A DNA stretch of 64,000 nt from Carboxylicivirga linearis (GTDB lineage Bacteria > Bacteroidota > Bacteroidia > Bacteroidales > Marinilabiliaceae): the NCBI RefSeq assembly GCF_018271995.1, contig NZ_JAGUCO010000009.1:62001-126000 (forward strand), written 5' to 3'. Each line of letters opens with the position of its first letter. Position 1 is the stretch's first letter. The translations under genes and the position numbers were made by a program. This document shows, piece by piece, positions 1 to 8,267 of the stretch. The notes beneath the pieces are model-generated. The model saw only the letters and a list, made by a program, of their open reading frames with translations. It did not search any database and was not told the DNA's origin.

Positions 1-83
1 TTTTTTCCATTTTTTTTTCACAAATTTTGTTTTCGGAAAAGGGATAGTGTTGAACATAAAGCTTAAAAAAGGAAACGAAAAGA

Positions 84-1514
84 ATGAATGTCGATTACTC
101 TAATGTTTGGGATAATTGCCTACAGGTGATAAAGGACAATATACCTCAAACAAGTTACCAAACCTGGTTCGAACCAATTAGGCCTGTGAAATTGGAAAAG
201 GACATCTTAACCATTCAGGTACCCAGTTTATTCTTTTATGAATATCTGGAAGAACATTATATTGATTTGCTAAGCAAAACGCTTAGAAAAAGTTTGGGAT
301 CCACCGCTAAGCTGGAATATAATGTTGTTATGGACAACAGTCATATTGATAACAGAAAGCCATATACTTTAAATTTCCCAACAACTAACAAAACAGATTT
401 ACGTAATCGACCTGTTTCAGTTAGTTCAAATCAGGAACGTCCTGATATAAGAAACCCTTTTGTTATACCGGGGATAAAAAAGTTAAATGTTGATCCTCAG
501 TTAAATAATGATTATAGTTTTGAGAATTATATTGAGGGTGATTGTAATCGACTTGCTCGTAATGCGGCAATGGCTGTAGCAAAGAATCCAGGTAAAACGG
601 CATTTAACCCATTATTCTTACATGGTAACTCTGGTTTGGGTAAAACTCACCTGGCGCAATCAATTGGTATTGAAGTGAAGCGTCAAATGCCGGAAAAAAC
701 AGTTTTGTATGTAAATGCAAACAAATTTCAAACTCAGTTTACAGACTCGGTTAGAAATAATTCACAAAATGACTTTTTGAATTTCTATCAAATGATCGAT
801 GTCTTAATTATCGATGATGTTCATGAGTTTGCCGGAAAAACAAAAACACAAAATACATTCTTCCATATTTTTAATCATTTACATCAAACAGGTAAGCAGT
901 TGATTATCACTAGTGATAAAGCTCCTGTTGAGTTGGCTGGAATGGAAGATCGATTGTTGTCGAGGTTTAAGTGGGGTTTATCAGCTGATTTGCAGATTCC
1001 TGATTTTGAAACTCGTGTAGAAATATTAAATCGTAAAATATATACCGATGGGTTAACTGTACCTGAGGATGTTGTTTATTACATTGCCAGCAATGTTTTG
1101 AATAATGTTCGTGAGTTGGAAGGTGCTTTGATCTCATTACTGGCTCAGGCTACTTTAAATAAAAAAGAAATCAACTTCGAAACTGCTAAAAGTATTATAG
1201 ATAAGTTGGTTAAGAAAACTTCTCGCGAAGTGTCTATCGAATCTATTTCACAAACAGTTTGTGATTATTTCGGATTAGATTTGGATTTGCTCCAATCTAA
1301 GACTCGAAAGCGTGAAATTGTGCAGGCTCGCCAGGTGGCTATGTATTTTAGTAAAGGTTTAACCAATTCTTCTTTATCTACTATTGGAGCTAAGATTGGA
1401 AAAAAAGATCATGCAACGGTTTTGCATGCTTGCAAGGCTGTTAATAACTTAATTGAAACTGATAAAGATTTCAAAGGTCAAATTAAAGAAATTGAGGCTC
1501 AGTTGAAGTCGTAA
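84..1514 (+). CDS. dnaA: Chromosomal replication initiator protein DnaA
   Basis: DnaA binds DnaA boxes at the origin and opens the duplex to start replication in the cytoplasm. The 476-residue length is normal. Visible in order: an N-terminal DnaB-interaction domain (about 1-85), a variable linker (about 90-135), the AAA+ domain with Walker A GNSGLGKTHL (181-190) and Walker B LIIDDVHEF (241-249), the sensor/arginine-finger stretch MEDRLLSRFKWGL near 287-299, and the C-terminal DNA-binding domain with the signature around KKDHATVLHACK (about 440-451). It stands alone, is followed by a clear intrinsic terminator, and has only 83 bases of upstream sequence in the window, so its promoter and any origin cannot be judged. 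No cluster of DnaA boxes is visible nearby. Confidence 0.98.
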   Translation: MNVDYSNVWDNCLQVIKDNIPQTSYQTWFEPIRPVKLEKDILTIQVPSLFFYEYLEEHYIDLLSKTLRKSLGSTAKLEYNVVMDNSHIDNRKPYTLNFPTTNKTDLRNRPVSVSSNQERPDIRNPFVIPGIKKLNVDPQLNNDYSFENYIEGDCNRLARNAAMAVAKNPGKTAFNPLFLHGNSGLGKTHLAQSIGIEVKRQMPEKTVLYVNANKFQTQFTDSVRNNSQNDFLNFYQMIDVLIIDDVHEFAGKTKTQNTFFHIFNHLHQTGKQLIITSDKAPVELAGMEDRLLSRFKWGLSADLQIPDFETRVEILNRKIYTDGLTVPEDVVYYIASNVLNNVRELEGALISLLAQATLNKKEINFETAKSIIDKLVKKTSREVSIESISQTVCDYFGLDLDLLQSKTRKREIVQARQVAMYFSKGLTNSSLSTIGAKIGKKDHATVLHACKAVNNLIETDKDFKGQIKEIEAQLKS

Positions 1515-1532
1515 CTTGATAACGCTATTTTT

Positions 1533-1568
1533 GAAAAAAGACATCCAATTTTTTGGGTGTCTTTTTTT
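1533..1568 (+). terminator. Intrinsic terminator after dnaA
   Basis: The stem AAAAGACATCC pairs with GGGTGTCTTTT (one wobble pair), with a T-rich loop, followed by a run of T. It lies 19 bases past the dnaA stop codon and ends the dnaA transcript before the polyamine operon. Confidence 0.85.
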
Positions 1569-1598
1569 GTGTCCAAGTATTTGAATTAACATTTTCAT

Positions 1599-1606
1599 TA
1601 TTTTTG
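1599..1606 (+). promoter_or_regulatory. Bacteroidota -7 promoter element for aguA
   Basis: TATTTTTG matches the phylum consensus TAnnTTTG exactly and ends 21 bases before the aguA start codon. A TTTG at 1580-1583 could serve as the upstream element, though its spacing of 15 bases is shorter than the usual 19 or so. Confidence 0.6.
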
Positions 1607-1627
1607 CCTTCATATAATTTATACTAA

Positions 1628-2641
1628 ATGAGAGAGTTTCCAGCAGAGTGGCACAAGCAAAGTGCTGTTCAGTTAACATGGCCTGATTCTACAACCGATT
1701 GGAAAGATGATCTGAACGAAGTCATTCCTGTTTATAAAACAATTGTTGATGAAATCAGTCAGGATCAAAAAGTGATCATAGTGGCTCAGGATATAGATGA
1801 TGTGAGTCTGATGTTTTCAGAAAAGGAGAATGTAAAAGTGGTTAAGAGTCAGATTGATGATACATGGGCGCGTGACCATGGAGGAATCTCTGTCTTTAAA
1901 GATGGAAAACCTGTACTTCTCGATTTTGGTTTTAATGCGTGGGGAGAGAAGTTTAGCTATCAAAAAGACAATGCTATTACTCAACATATGTTTCATTCAA
2001 ATATTTTTAATGAAGATGTTGAGTATTCAAATAACCTTGATTTTATTTTGGAAGGCGGAAGTGTTGAGTCAGATGGGAAAGGAACGGTTTTAACAACAGC
2101 AGAGTGTTTACTATCGCCCCAGCGTAATCCTGAACGTGATAAGGAGCAGATTGAAGAAGAGCTGAAACAGCGATTGGGGGCCGACAGAATACTTTGGCTT
2201 GAACATGGCTACCTGGCTGGAGATGATACAGATAGTCATATTGATACATTGGCAAGGTTTGTTGATGAAGAAACAATTGCTTACGTTGTTTGTGATGATG
2301 CAGAAGATGAGCATTTTAATAGTCTGAAGGCAATGGAAGATCAATTGATGAAATTCAGACAAAAAGATGGAAAACCATATCGCTTAGTAAAATTACCAAT
2401 GGCGGATAAGGTTTATGAAGATGAAGACCGTCTTCCGGCAACCTATGCTAACTTTTTAATTGTCAATAAAAAAGTATTGTTACCCTTTTATAATTCTCCT
2501 AAAGATGAGGAAGTAAAGTCGATGTTTCAACAATTGTATCCCCAACATCAAATTATTGGAATCAATTGTTTGCCTTTGATTAAACAACATGGTTCACTGC
2601 ATTGTATTACCATGCAATATCCCATTGGATTTGTAAAATAA
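1628..2641 (+). CDS. aguA: Agmatine deiminase
   Basis: Converts agmatine to N-carbamoylputrescine and ammonia, the first step of the two-step agmatine route to putrescine. At 337 residues it has the size of the peptidyl-arginine deiminase-type family. The substrate and catalytic motifs are visible: the DTWARDHGG block (about 78-86), EGGSVESDGKGT (about 142-153), the catalytic His region DTDSHIDTLARF (about 200-211) and the nucleophile Cys326 in GSLHCITMQYP close to the C terminus. The next gene, 6 bases downstream, is N-carbamoylputrescine amidase, so the pathway is complete in one operon. A TAnnTTTG promoter lies just upstream. Confidence 0.96.
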   Translation: MREFPAEWHKQSAVQLTWPDSTTDWKDDLNEVIPVYKTIVDEISQDQKVIIVAQDIDDVSLMFSEKENVKVVKSQIDDTWARDHGGISVFKDGKPVLLDFGFNAWGEKFSYQKDNAITQHMFHSNIFNEDVEYSNNLDFILEGGSVESDGKGTVLTTAECLLSPQRNPERDKEQIEEELKQRLGADRILWLEHGYLAGDDTDSHIDTLARFVDEETIAYVVCDDAEDEHFNSLKAMEDQLMKFRQKDGKPYRLVKLPMADKVYEDEDRLPATYANFLIVNKKVLLPFYNSPKDEEVKSMFQQLYPQHQIIGINCLPLIKQHGSLHCITMQYPIGFVK

Positions 2642-2647
2642 CAAAAC

Positions 2648-3538
2648 ATGAAAAAAGAGAAGTTAATTGTAGGTGTTGTTCAGCAATCAAATATAGATTC
2701 AGTTAATGATAATTGTAAATTATTGGAGCGAAATATAAGGGATTGTGCAGATAAAGGGGCGGAGTTAGTTGTTTTGCAGGAGTTGCACAATAGTTTGTAT
2801 TTCTGTCAGCACGAAACGGTTGACTATTTTGATTTAGCTGAAACCATTCCTGGACCATCTACAGAATTTTATGGAGCTATTGCAAAAGAGCTGGGGATAG
2901 TATTGGTTACATCACTATTTGAAAAACGTGCTCCAGGCTTGTATCATAATACAGCGGTTGTATTTGAGAAAGATGGAAGTCTAGCTGGTAAATACCGCAA
3001 AATGCATATTCCTGATGACCCCGGTTTTTACGAAAAATTCTATTTTACTCCAGGTGATATGGGGTTTGAACCCATAGTAACTTCAGTTGGTAAGTTAGGT
3101 GTTTTAGTTTGTTGGGATCAATGGTACCCTGAAGGAGCCAGGCTGATGGCTTTGAAGGGAGCAGAGGTTTTGATTTATCCTACAGCAATAGGTTGGGATA
3201 TCAATGATACATCTGATGAACAGGAACGTCAACTTGGTGCCTGGACGATTTCGCAACGAGCTCATGCTGTTTCAAATGGATTACCTGTTATAGTGGCAAA
3301 CCGAACAGGTCATGAATCAGATCCTACAGGTAATTCAGATGGAATTAAATTCTGGGGAAATAGTTTTATTGCTGGTCCGCAAGGGGAAATATTGGCAAGT
3401 GCTCCTTCAAATGAACATTGCAATATTATACAGGAGATCGATCTGAAGAGAAGTGAAGATGTTCGTCGTATTTGGCCTTTTCTAAGGGACAGGCGCATAG
3501 ATGCATACGGAAATATTGTTAAACGGTATATTGATTAA
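2648..3538 (+). CDS. aguB: N-carbamoylputrescine amidohydrolase
   Basis: A nitrilase-superfamily enzyme that hydrolyses N-carbamoylputrescine to putrescine, CO2 and ammonia. The Glu-Lys-Cys triad is visible: Glu45 in VLQELHN, Lys118 in KYRKMHIPDD, and Cys155 in LVCWDQWYPE. The stretch DDPGFYEKFYFTPGD is characteristic of the AguB subgroup rather than of other nitrilases. The 296-residue length is normal. It starts 6 bases after aguA and must be co-transcribed with it. Together they supply putrescine without passing through ornithine decarboxylase. Confidence 0.97.
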   Translation: MKKEKLIVGVVQQSNIDSVNDNCKLLERNIRDCADKGAELVVLQELHNSLYFCQHETVDYFDLAETIPGPSTEFYGAIAKELGIVLVTSLFEKRAPGLYHNTAVVFEKDGSLAGKYRKMHIPDDPGFYEKFYFTPGDMGFEPIVTSVGKLGVLVCWDQWYPEGARLMALKGAEVLIYPTAIGWDINDTSDEQERQLGAWTISQRAHAVSNGLPVIVANRTGHESDPTGNSDGIKFWGNSFIAGPQGEILASAPSNEHCNIIQEIDLKRSEDVRRIWPFLRDRRIDAYGNIVKRYID

Positions 3539-3572
3539 AAATTGAAAACCACCATATTTATTTAAAGAATCT

Positions 3573-5693
3573 ATGAAAAGAATGAAACACTTATGTTTTT
3601 TATTAATTGCATTAACGATAATGATTAATTCTTGTCAGAATAAAACGGTAGAGGAGCAAAATCCTTTTTTTGTGGATTATGATACTGAATTTAAGGCACC
3701 TCCTTTTGATTTAATTAAAGAGTCGCATTATTTACCTGCCTTTAAAAAGGGGGTTGAAGAGCAGAATAAAGAAATAGAGGCTATTGTGAAAAATATGCAA
3801 GCTCCTGATTTTAAAAACACTATTGTTGCTTTTGATAAATCTGGTGAACTGCTAACAAAAGTAGGAAGCGTATTTTACAATATTAAAGAAACGGACAATA
3901 ATGATGAGTTACAATCTATTGCCCGTGAGGTAGCTCCTTTAATGACTAAACATCGTGACAATATCTCAATGAATATGGAGTTGTTTAAACGTGTTAAGTC
4001 GGTTTATGATCAAAGAGAGACTTTGGATCTAAACCTCTCTCAAATAAGGGTGGTTGAAAAGTATTATAACGATTTTGTGAGAAATGGTGCTGAATTAAGT
4101 ACTGAGGATCAGGAAAAGTTAAAGAAACTGAATGCGAAACTGGCTTTATTGCAATTAAAGTTTGGTGAAAACCAGCTGGCTGAAACAAACGAAAACTTTC
4201 AGTTGATAATTGACAAAGAGGAAGACTTGGCGGGCTTGCCTGAAGGAGTGATTGAAGCAGCTGCTTTAACAGCCAGGCAAAATGGTGAAGAAGGAAAATG
4301 GATGTTCACTCTTCAAAAACCAAGCTTAATTCCATTTTTGCAGTATGCTGATAATAGAGCACTAAGAGAAAAGATCTACCGTGGTTATTTTATGCGAGGT
4401 AATAACAACGATGAATTTGATAATAAAGAAATCGCTATTCAGATGGCGAGTATTCGAGCTGATAGGGCAAAACTGTTGGGGTATGATACTCATGCCGGGT
4501 ATGTGATTGATGAGAATATGGCAAAGACTCCTGACAAAGTGTATGATTTTCTTAATCAGCTTTGGGTGCCGGCTTTAGATAAATCAAAAACTGAGTTAAA
4601 AGAAATGCAAGCCATAATTAATGCAGAAGGCGGCGATTTTGAGCTCAAAAGTTGGGATTGGTGGTATTATTCCGAAAAGTTAAGAAAAGCTAAATATGAC
4701 CTTGATGAGGCGCAAATAATCCCATATTTCCAGTTGAGTAATGTTCGTGATGGAATGTTTTGGGTAGCTAATCAATTATATGGAGTTACTTTTTCTTCAA
4801 CTGATAATGTGCCTTTATATAATGATGAAGTTGAGGTATTTGAGGTGAAAGAAGCGGATGGAGCACACTTAGGATTGTTGTATTTAGATTATCATCCGAG
4901 AAATAGTAAAGGACCGGGTGCCTGGTGTACTGGATTTCGTGAATCTATTACCTGTGATGGGGTGAAAACAGCCCCTTTGGTATCTATTGTTTGTAATTTT
5001 ACGAAACCTACGGGTGATGCGCCGGCCTTATTAAATTTCGACGAAGTAAGTACTTTATTCCATGAATTCGGACATGCTTTGCATGGTTTGTTTACTACCG
5101 GCGAATATAAAAGAACAGCGGGAGTAGTGCCTCAGGATTATGTAGAGTTACCATCTCAGATAATGGAAAATTGGGCTGCCGAACCAGAAGTATTGAAGCA
5201 TTTTGCCAAGCATTACAAAACAGGTGAGATAATTCCGGATGAGCTGATTCAGAAAATTCAAAGCAGTGGCCATTTTAACCAGGGATTTGCAACCGTTGAA
5301 TATTTGGCAGCATCTATATTGGACATGGATTGGCATAGTTTATCTGCCGCACAGGAGGTGGATGATGCATTACTATTTGAAAAAGAGTCGATGGATCGAA
5401 TTGGTTTGATCGATGAAATTATACCTCGATACAGAACAACATACTTTGGTCATATTTTCGATGGCGGATACGCAGCTGGTTACTATGTGTATATTTGGGC
5501 AGAAGTATTAGATGCTGATGCTTTTGATGCTTTTAAGCAATCAGGTGATATTTTTAATCCGGAATTGGCTGCTAAGTTCCGCAAACATTGTTTATCGGAA
5601 TGTGGTGAAGATGAAGGAATGGTGCAGTATATGAAATTCAGAGGACAAGAACCAACTGTTGATGCTTTACTATCAAAACGAGGTTTAAACTAA
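3573..5693 (+). CDS. M3 family metallopeptidase (peptidyl-dipeptidase Dcp-like), lipoprotein
   Basis: A thimet-oligopeptidase-family zinc peptidase that probably trims short peptides in the periplasm. The zinc motif HEFGHALHG begins at His497, and the further Glu ligand is expected in the QIMENW segment about 28 residues later. At 706 residues it matches Dcp. The N terminus has a hydrophobic stretch ending in MINSC, a lipobox-like site with Cys21, so the mature protein is probably lipid-anchored, unlike cytosolic E. coli Dcp. It lies 34 bases after aguB and ends at a strong terminator, so it could be the last gene of the agu operon, although no functional link is obvious. Confidence 0.93.
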   Translation: MKRMKHLCFLLIALTIMINSCQNKTVEEQNPFFVDYDTEFKAPPFDLIKESHYLPAFKKGVEEQNKEIEAIVKNMQAPDFKNTIVAFDKSGELLTKVGSVFYNIKETDNNDELQSIAREVAPLMTKHRDNISMNMELFKRVKSVYDQRETLDLNLSQIRVVEKYYNDFVRNGAELSTEDQEKLKKLNAKLALLQLKFGENQLAETNENFQLIIDKEEDLAGLPEGVIEAAALTARQNGEEGKWMFTLQKPSLIPFLQYADNRALREKIYRGYFMRGNNNDEFDNKEIAIQMASIRADRAKLLGYDTHAGYVIDENMAKTPDKVYDFLNQLWVPALDKSKTELKEMQAIINAEGGDFELKSWDWWYYSEKLRKAKYDLDEAQIIPYFQLSNVRDGMFWVANQLYGVTFSSTDNVPLYNDEVEVFEVKEADGAHLGLLYLDYHPRNSKGPGAWCTGFRESITCDGVKTAPLVSIVCNFTKPTGDAPALLNFDEVSTLFHEFGHALHGLFTTGEYKRTAGVVPQDYVELPSQIMENWAAEPEVLKHFAKHYKTGEIIPDELIQKIQSSGHFNQGFATVEYLAASILDMDWHSLSAAQEVDDALLFEKESMDRIGLIDEIIPRYRTTYFGHIFDGGYAAGYYVYIWAEVLDADAFDAFKQSGDIFNPELAAKFRKHCLSECGEDEGMVQYMKFRGQEPTVDALLSKRGLN

Positions 5694-5740
5694 CCTAAGT
5701 TCAGAATTTTATATGGACTCAGGTTATTAGTCTAAAATAA

Positions 5741-5790
5741 AAAAAACGAAGCGAATTGATACTAAGAAGTCAATTCGCTTCGTTTTTTTT
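5741..5790 (+). terminator. Strong intrinsic terminator after the M3 peptidase
   Basis: A perfect 15-bp stem (AACGAAGCGAATTGA at 5745-5759 with its complement at 5770-5784) and a 10-base loop, flanked by an A run on the left and eight T on the right. It can work in both directions and separates the plus-strand agu operon from the converging peroxidase gene. Confidence 0.92.
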
Positions 5791-5793
5791 AGT

Positions 5794-5862
5794 AAAAGTT
5801 GTCAACCTAATAAATGAATGCATTGGGATAGTGTCGCATATCTTAGGAGGGTGACAACTTTT
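5794..5862. repeat. Inverted repeat with long loop at the 3' end of the peroxidase gene
   Basis: AAAAGTTGTCA (5794-5804) is repeated in inverted orientation at 5852-5862, overlapping the stop codon of the minus-strand peroxidase gene. The intervening 47 bases show no coding potential. It could be a second, minus-strand terminator with a long loop or a small repeat element. Confidence 0.4.
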
Positions 5863-6406
5863 AGTTTGTAATCCAATCAATTATTTCCTGGTCGTATGGT
5901 TTGGTTTTTGGTGAAATAACCTTAGCAATGGTTCCGTCAGTATTAATCAGGTATTTTTGAAAATTCCATTTTACTTTACTGTCTTCAAATCCATTAAGTG
6001 TTTTGGTGGTTAGCCATTGGTATAAAGGATGTATATCATCACCTTTAACCGATATTTTTGACATCATAGGAAACGTTACACCATAGTTTTCGGTACAAAA
6101 AGTCTTAATCTCACTCTCGGTACCTGGTTCCTGGCTCAAAAAATTATTTGCCGGAAAACCGATGATCATAAAATCGTCGCCTCCATATTGTTCATATAGT
6201 TGTTGTAATTGTTCATATTGAGGAGTAAGTCCGCATTTGCTGGCAACATTCACAATCATTACTTTCTTTCCTTTCAATTCACTAAGATCGAATAATTTTC
6301 CATCAATGTCTTTAACGGTAAAGTCATAGAAAGATTTATCGGCCTGGGCACTATTGTAAACCGGTAAAGCTAAAATTAAAGTCAGCGTTAAAATAATTCT
6401 ATACAT
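5861..6406 (-). CDS. Exported glutathione peroxidase family protein
   Basis: A thiol peroxidase of the GPx family that reduces hydroperoxides; bacterial Cys forms usually take electrons from thioredoxin. The catalytic tetrad is intact: Cys58 in VASKCGLTPQY, Gln92 in SQEPG, and Trp147-Asn148 in KWNFQKYL. Residues 1-21 form a signal peptide ending NSAQA, so the mature enzyme is periplasmic or outer-membrane-facing. The usual FPCNQFG block is FPANNFL here, so the Cys often found there is missing, while Cys104 (KTFC) remains as a possible resolving residue. It is the last gene of a minus-strand group with pcm, 76 bases downstream of it. Confidence 0.93.
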   Translation of the reverse strand: MYRIILTLTLILALPVYNSAQADKSFYDFTVKDIDGKLFDLSELKGKKVMIVNVASKCGLTPQYEQLQQLYEQYGGDDFMIIGFPANNFLSQEPGTESEIKTFCTENYGVTFPMMSKISVKGDDIHPLYQWLTTKTLNGFEDSKVKWNFQKYLINTDGTIAKVISPKTKPYDQEIIDWITN

Positions 6407-6482
6407 AATCTTATTATAAGGTTTGTAATTCAGTATTATAACAAAATATTGCTAGAAAGGTTGTGTCTGTTCAAGGTCAAAA

Positions 6483-7184
6483 CTACAGATCGCTGTTTCT
6501 CATAAAAGGTACAAACCTAACCGTTAACAGGTTCTTCTGTTTTATTTTCCCTCTTTCTTTCTTATATATCTTCAGGTGCTGAATGTCATGAGTAGGGCCT
6601 ACGGGTATTATCAGTCGTCCTCCTTCCGCTAATTGGTCGAGCAAAGGTTGTGGAACTTGATCGGGTGCAGCAGTTACTATAATGGCGTTAAAGGGAGCGT
6701 GTTCGGGCCAGCCATTATAACCATCGCCTGCTTTGCAATAAATATTTGCATAACCTGCAGTTTTTAATTTTTGATGACTGATGGTAGCTAATTGATTGAT
6801 TATTTCAATGGTGAAAACACTGTCAACTATCTGTGATAGTATGGCTGCCTGGTATCCGCTGCCCGTTCCAATTTCCAACACTTTATCATCAGGGGATAAT
6901 TTCAGTTTTTCTGTCATGAAAGCTACAATATAGGGTTGAGAAATAGTTTGATTGTAGCCAATGGGTAAGGGGCAATCGTAATATGCTTTGGATTTATGTA
7001 TTTGTGGTACAAAATAATGACGGGGAACAGTTAACATGGCGTCAATAACATTTTCATCAGTAATACCTCTGTTAATAATTTGTTCTTGTACCATTTTCTG
7101 CCTCATGCTATCTTCCTCTTGTTGCAAAGGGAATAAGTTTAATATGGTGATCAATAATAGAATCATAAAATAAAATCCGGGCAT
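6483..7184 (-). CDS. pcm: Protein-L-isoaspartate O-methyltransferase, apparently exported
   Basis: Methylates isoaspartyl residues in damaged proteins using S-adenosylmethionine, starting their repair. Seen: the substrate-side motif NQTISQPY (about 78-85), SAM motif I VLEIGTGSGYQA (102-113), and the conserved VPRHYFVP block (53-60). The odd point is the N terminus: residues 3-20 are strongly hydrophobic (FYFMILLLITILNLFPLQ) and precede the usual start of the family, which suggests a signal peptide or membrane anchor. SAM is normally cytosolic, so the location of this enzyme matters. It lies between an exported peroxidase and an eRF1-like gene, with 23 bases to the latter. Confidence 0.92.
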   Translation of the reverse strand: MPGFYFMILLLITILNLFPLQQEEDSMRQKMVQEQIINRGITDENVIDAMLTVPRHYFVPQIHKSKAYYDCPLPIGYNQTISQPYIVAFMTEKLKLSPDDKVLEIGTGSGYQAAILSQIVDSVFTIEIINQLATISHQKLKTAGYANIYCKAGDGYNGWPEHAPFNAIIVTAAPDQVPQPLLDQLAEGGRLIIPVGPTHDIQHLKIYKKERGKIKQKNLLTVRFVPFMRNSDL

Positions 7185-7207
7185 TATAACCCGGATTTGT
7201 TTATGTA

Positions 7208-7624
7208 TTAAGATTTTATTGATTCAAAGTGATCTTTCACTTTTGCTATTAATTGTTTTTGAGTTAATTTATCTGAGTTCTCAGTTTGTATAAATTTATC
7301 CTGAAATTGATGATGTTTTTTTAACTCCTTTTCCAGTAAATTTTTTGTTTTTGACGGTCCGAAAATAAACAGGTCCGAAGCGTCTTCAATGTTATTAATT
7401 ATTTCATCAAAGTAATGATGAAGCTGATGCTTCTTGCGATTAGTCAGCTTCTTACTCGGATTTACCTGCATAGCTCCTAATCGTGAATAGTTTTTACCCT
7501 CTCCGGGAAAACGGGTTCTGCTTTCGATGTCTGATTCAATGGTTTTAACGGTTTGGTTACCATTGTTAATATCCACCAAAATGGCTTTGGTAGAATTTAA
7601 CCAAATTCCAATTTCTCGTTTCAT
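7208..7624 (-). CDS. Small protein resembling the bacterial eRF1/Pelota-like (baeRF) families
   Basis: 138 residues without a signal peptide. The pattern (an N-terminal strand IGIWLNSTKAILVDI, a charged middle with ESRTRFPGEGKNYSRLG, then a helix QLHHYFDEIINNI followed by LFIFGPSKTKNLLEKEL) recalls the small archaeal-type release-factor-like domains found in bacteria. Family members have been proposed to act on ribosomes, but no catalytic GGQ motif is present here. This assignment is by pattern only and is tentative. It is co-oriented with pcm and the NTF2-like gene, with gaps of 23 bases on both sides, so it is probably part of the same operon. Confidence 0.55.
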   Translation of the reverse strand: MKREIGIWLNSTKAILVDINNGNQTVKTIESDIESRTRFPGEGKNYSRLGAMQVNPSKKLTNRKKHQLHHYFDEIINNIEDASDLFIFGPSKTKNLLEKELKKHHQFQDKFIQTENSDKLTQKQLIAKVKDHFESIKS

Positions 7625-7647
7625 AAAAATGAAAGTTTTTTAAGTAA

Positions 7648-8100
7648 TTAATCTAGCGGGTTTTCCTGGGCGTTGTTGTAAGGTGCCGAAATATGACTTT
7701 GTACAATTACCCATTTTTTGTTTCTTTTTTCCATTACACCTGTGTGTCTGAAACCTTCCAGATTAAATGGTTCCCCTTTGGTTTCGAAGCAGGTGTCAAG
7801 TAATTGAGAATACCATGCTACATCACCCGATTGGCTTAATTTAACATGAGTGTCTTTTTCTGTTATAGTGTAGCCTTTTCTATCAATAATGGCCGATTCC
7901 ATCCAGGTATAGAAACTGCTCCAGTTATGCCAGATTTCGTCCAGATCGGTTCCGATGTTGATCATATCATTGTCGTGAGCGAAAGAGGATGCAAAAGTGG
8001 TAAGATCACCTTCTTCCTGTGCCCGCAACATCATGCTTAAGGTATCTTTTATCTTAGCTACCTTTTCCGAATCTCTGATTGATACATCCAGTGTATTCAT
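7648..8100 (-). CDS. NTF2-like (SnoaL/DUF4440-type) protein
   Basis: 150 residues with the alpha+beta cone arrangement typical of NTF2-like folds: a helical start (KIKDTLSMMLRAQEEGDLTTFASSFAHD), then strands with DMINIGTD, GYTITEKDTHVKLSQSGDVAWYSQLLD and a final HTGVMEKRNKKWVIVQSHIS. This last pattern (write-up of a growing strand ending in W-x-IVQ-H-S) is common in SnoaL_3 proteins. These bind small molecules or act as simple enzymes, and the ligand cannot be told here. It is the first gene of a minus-strand run (this gene, eRF1-like, pcm, peroxidase) and is divergent from truA. Confidence 0.8.
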   Translation of the reverse strand: MNTLDVSIRDSEKVAKIKDTLSMMLRAQEEGDLTTFASSFAHDNDMINIGTDLDEIWHNWSSFYTWMESAIIDRKGYTITEKDTHVKLSQSGDVAWYSQLLDTCFETKGEPFNLEGFRHTGVMEKRNKKWVIVQSHISAPYNNAQENPLD

Positions 8101-8267
8101 GGTGTCGGTTTTTAATAGGTTAGTAAATCTTTATTCTGCCTTTTCGTCTTCTGCAATCTTAACTGATGATTGAATAAGTTACTAAAAAGCCATAGGGCTG
8201 TCAAGTGAAAACAAGAGTTCTTCAGGTGCGTGTTTTTTTGTTTCTTTGTACAAATTTTTCAATTGGT

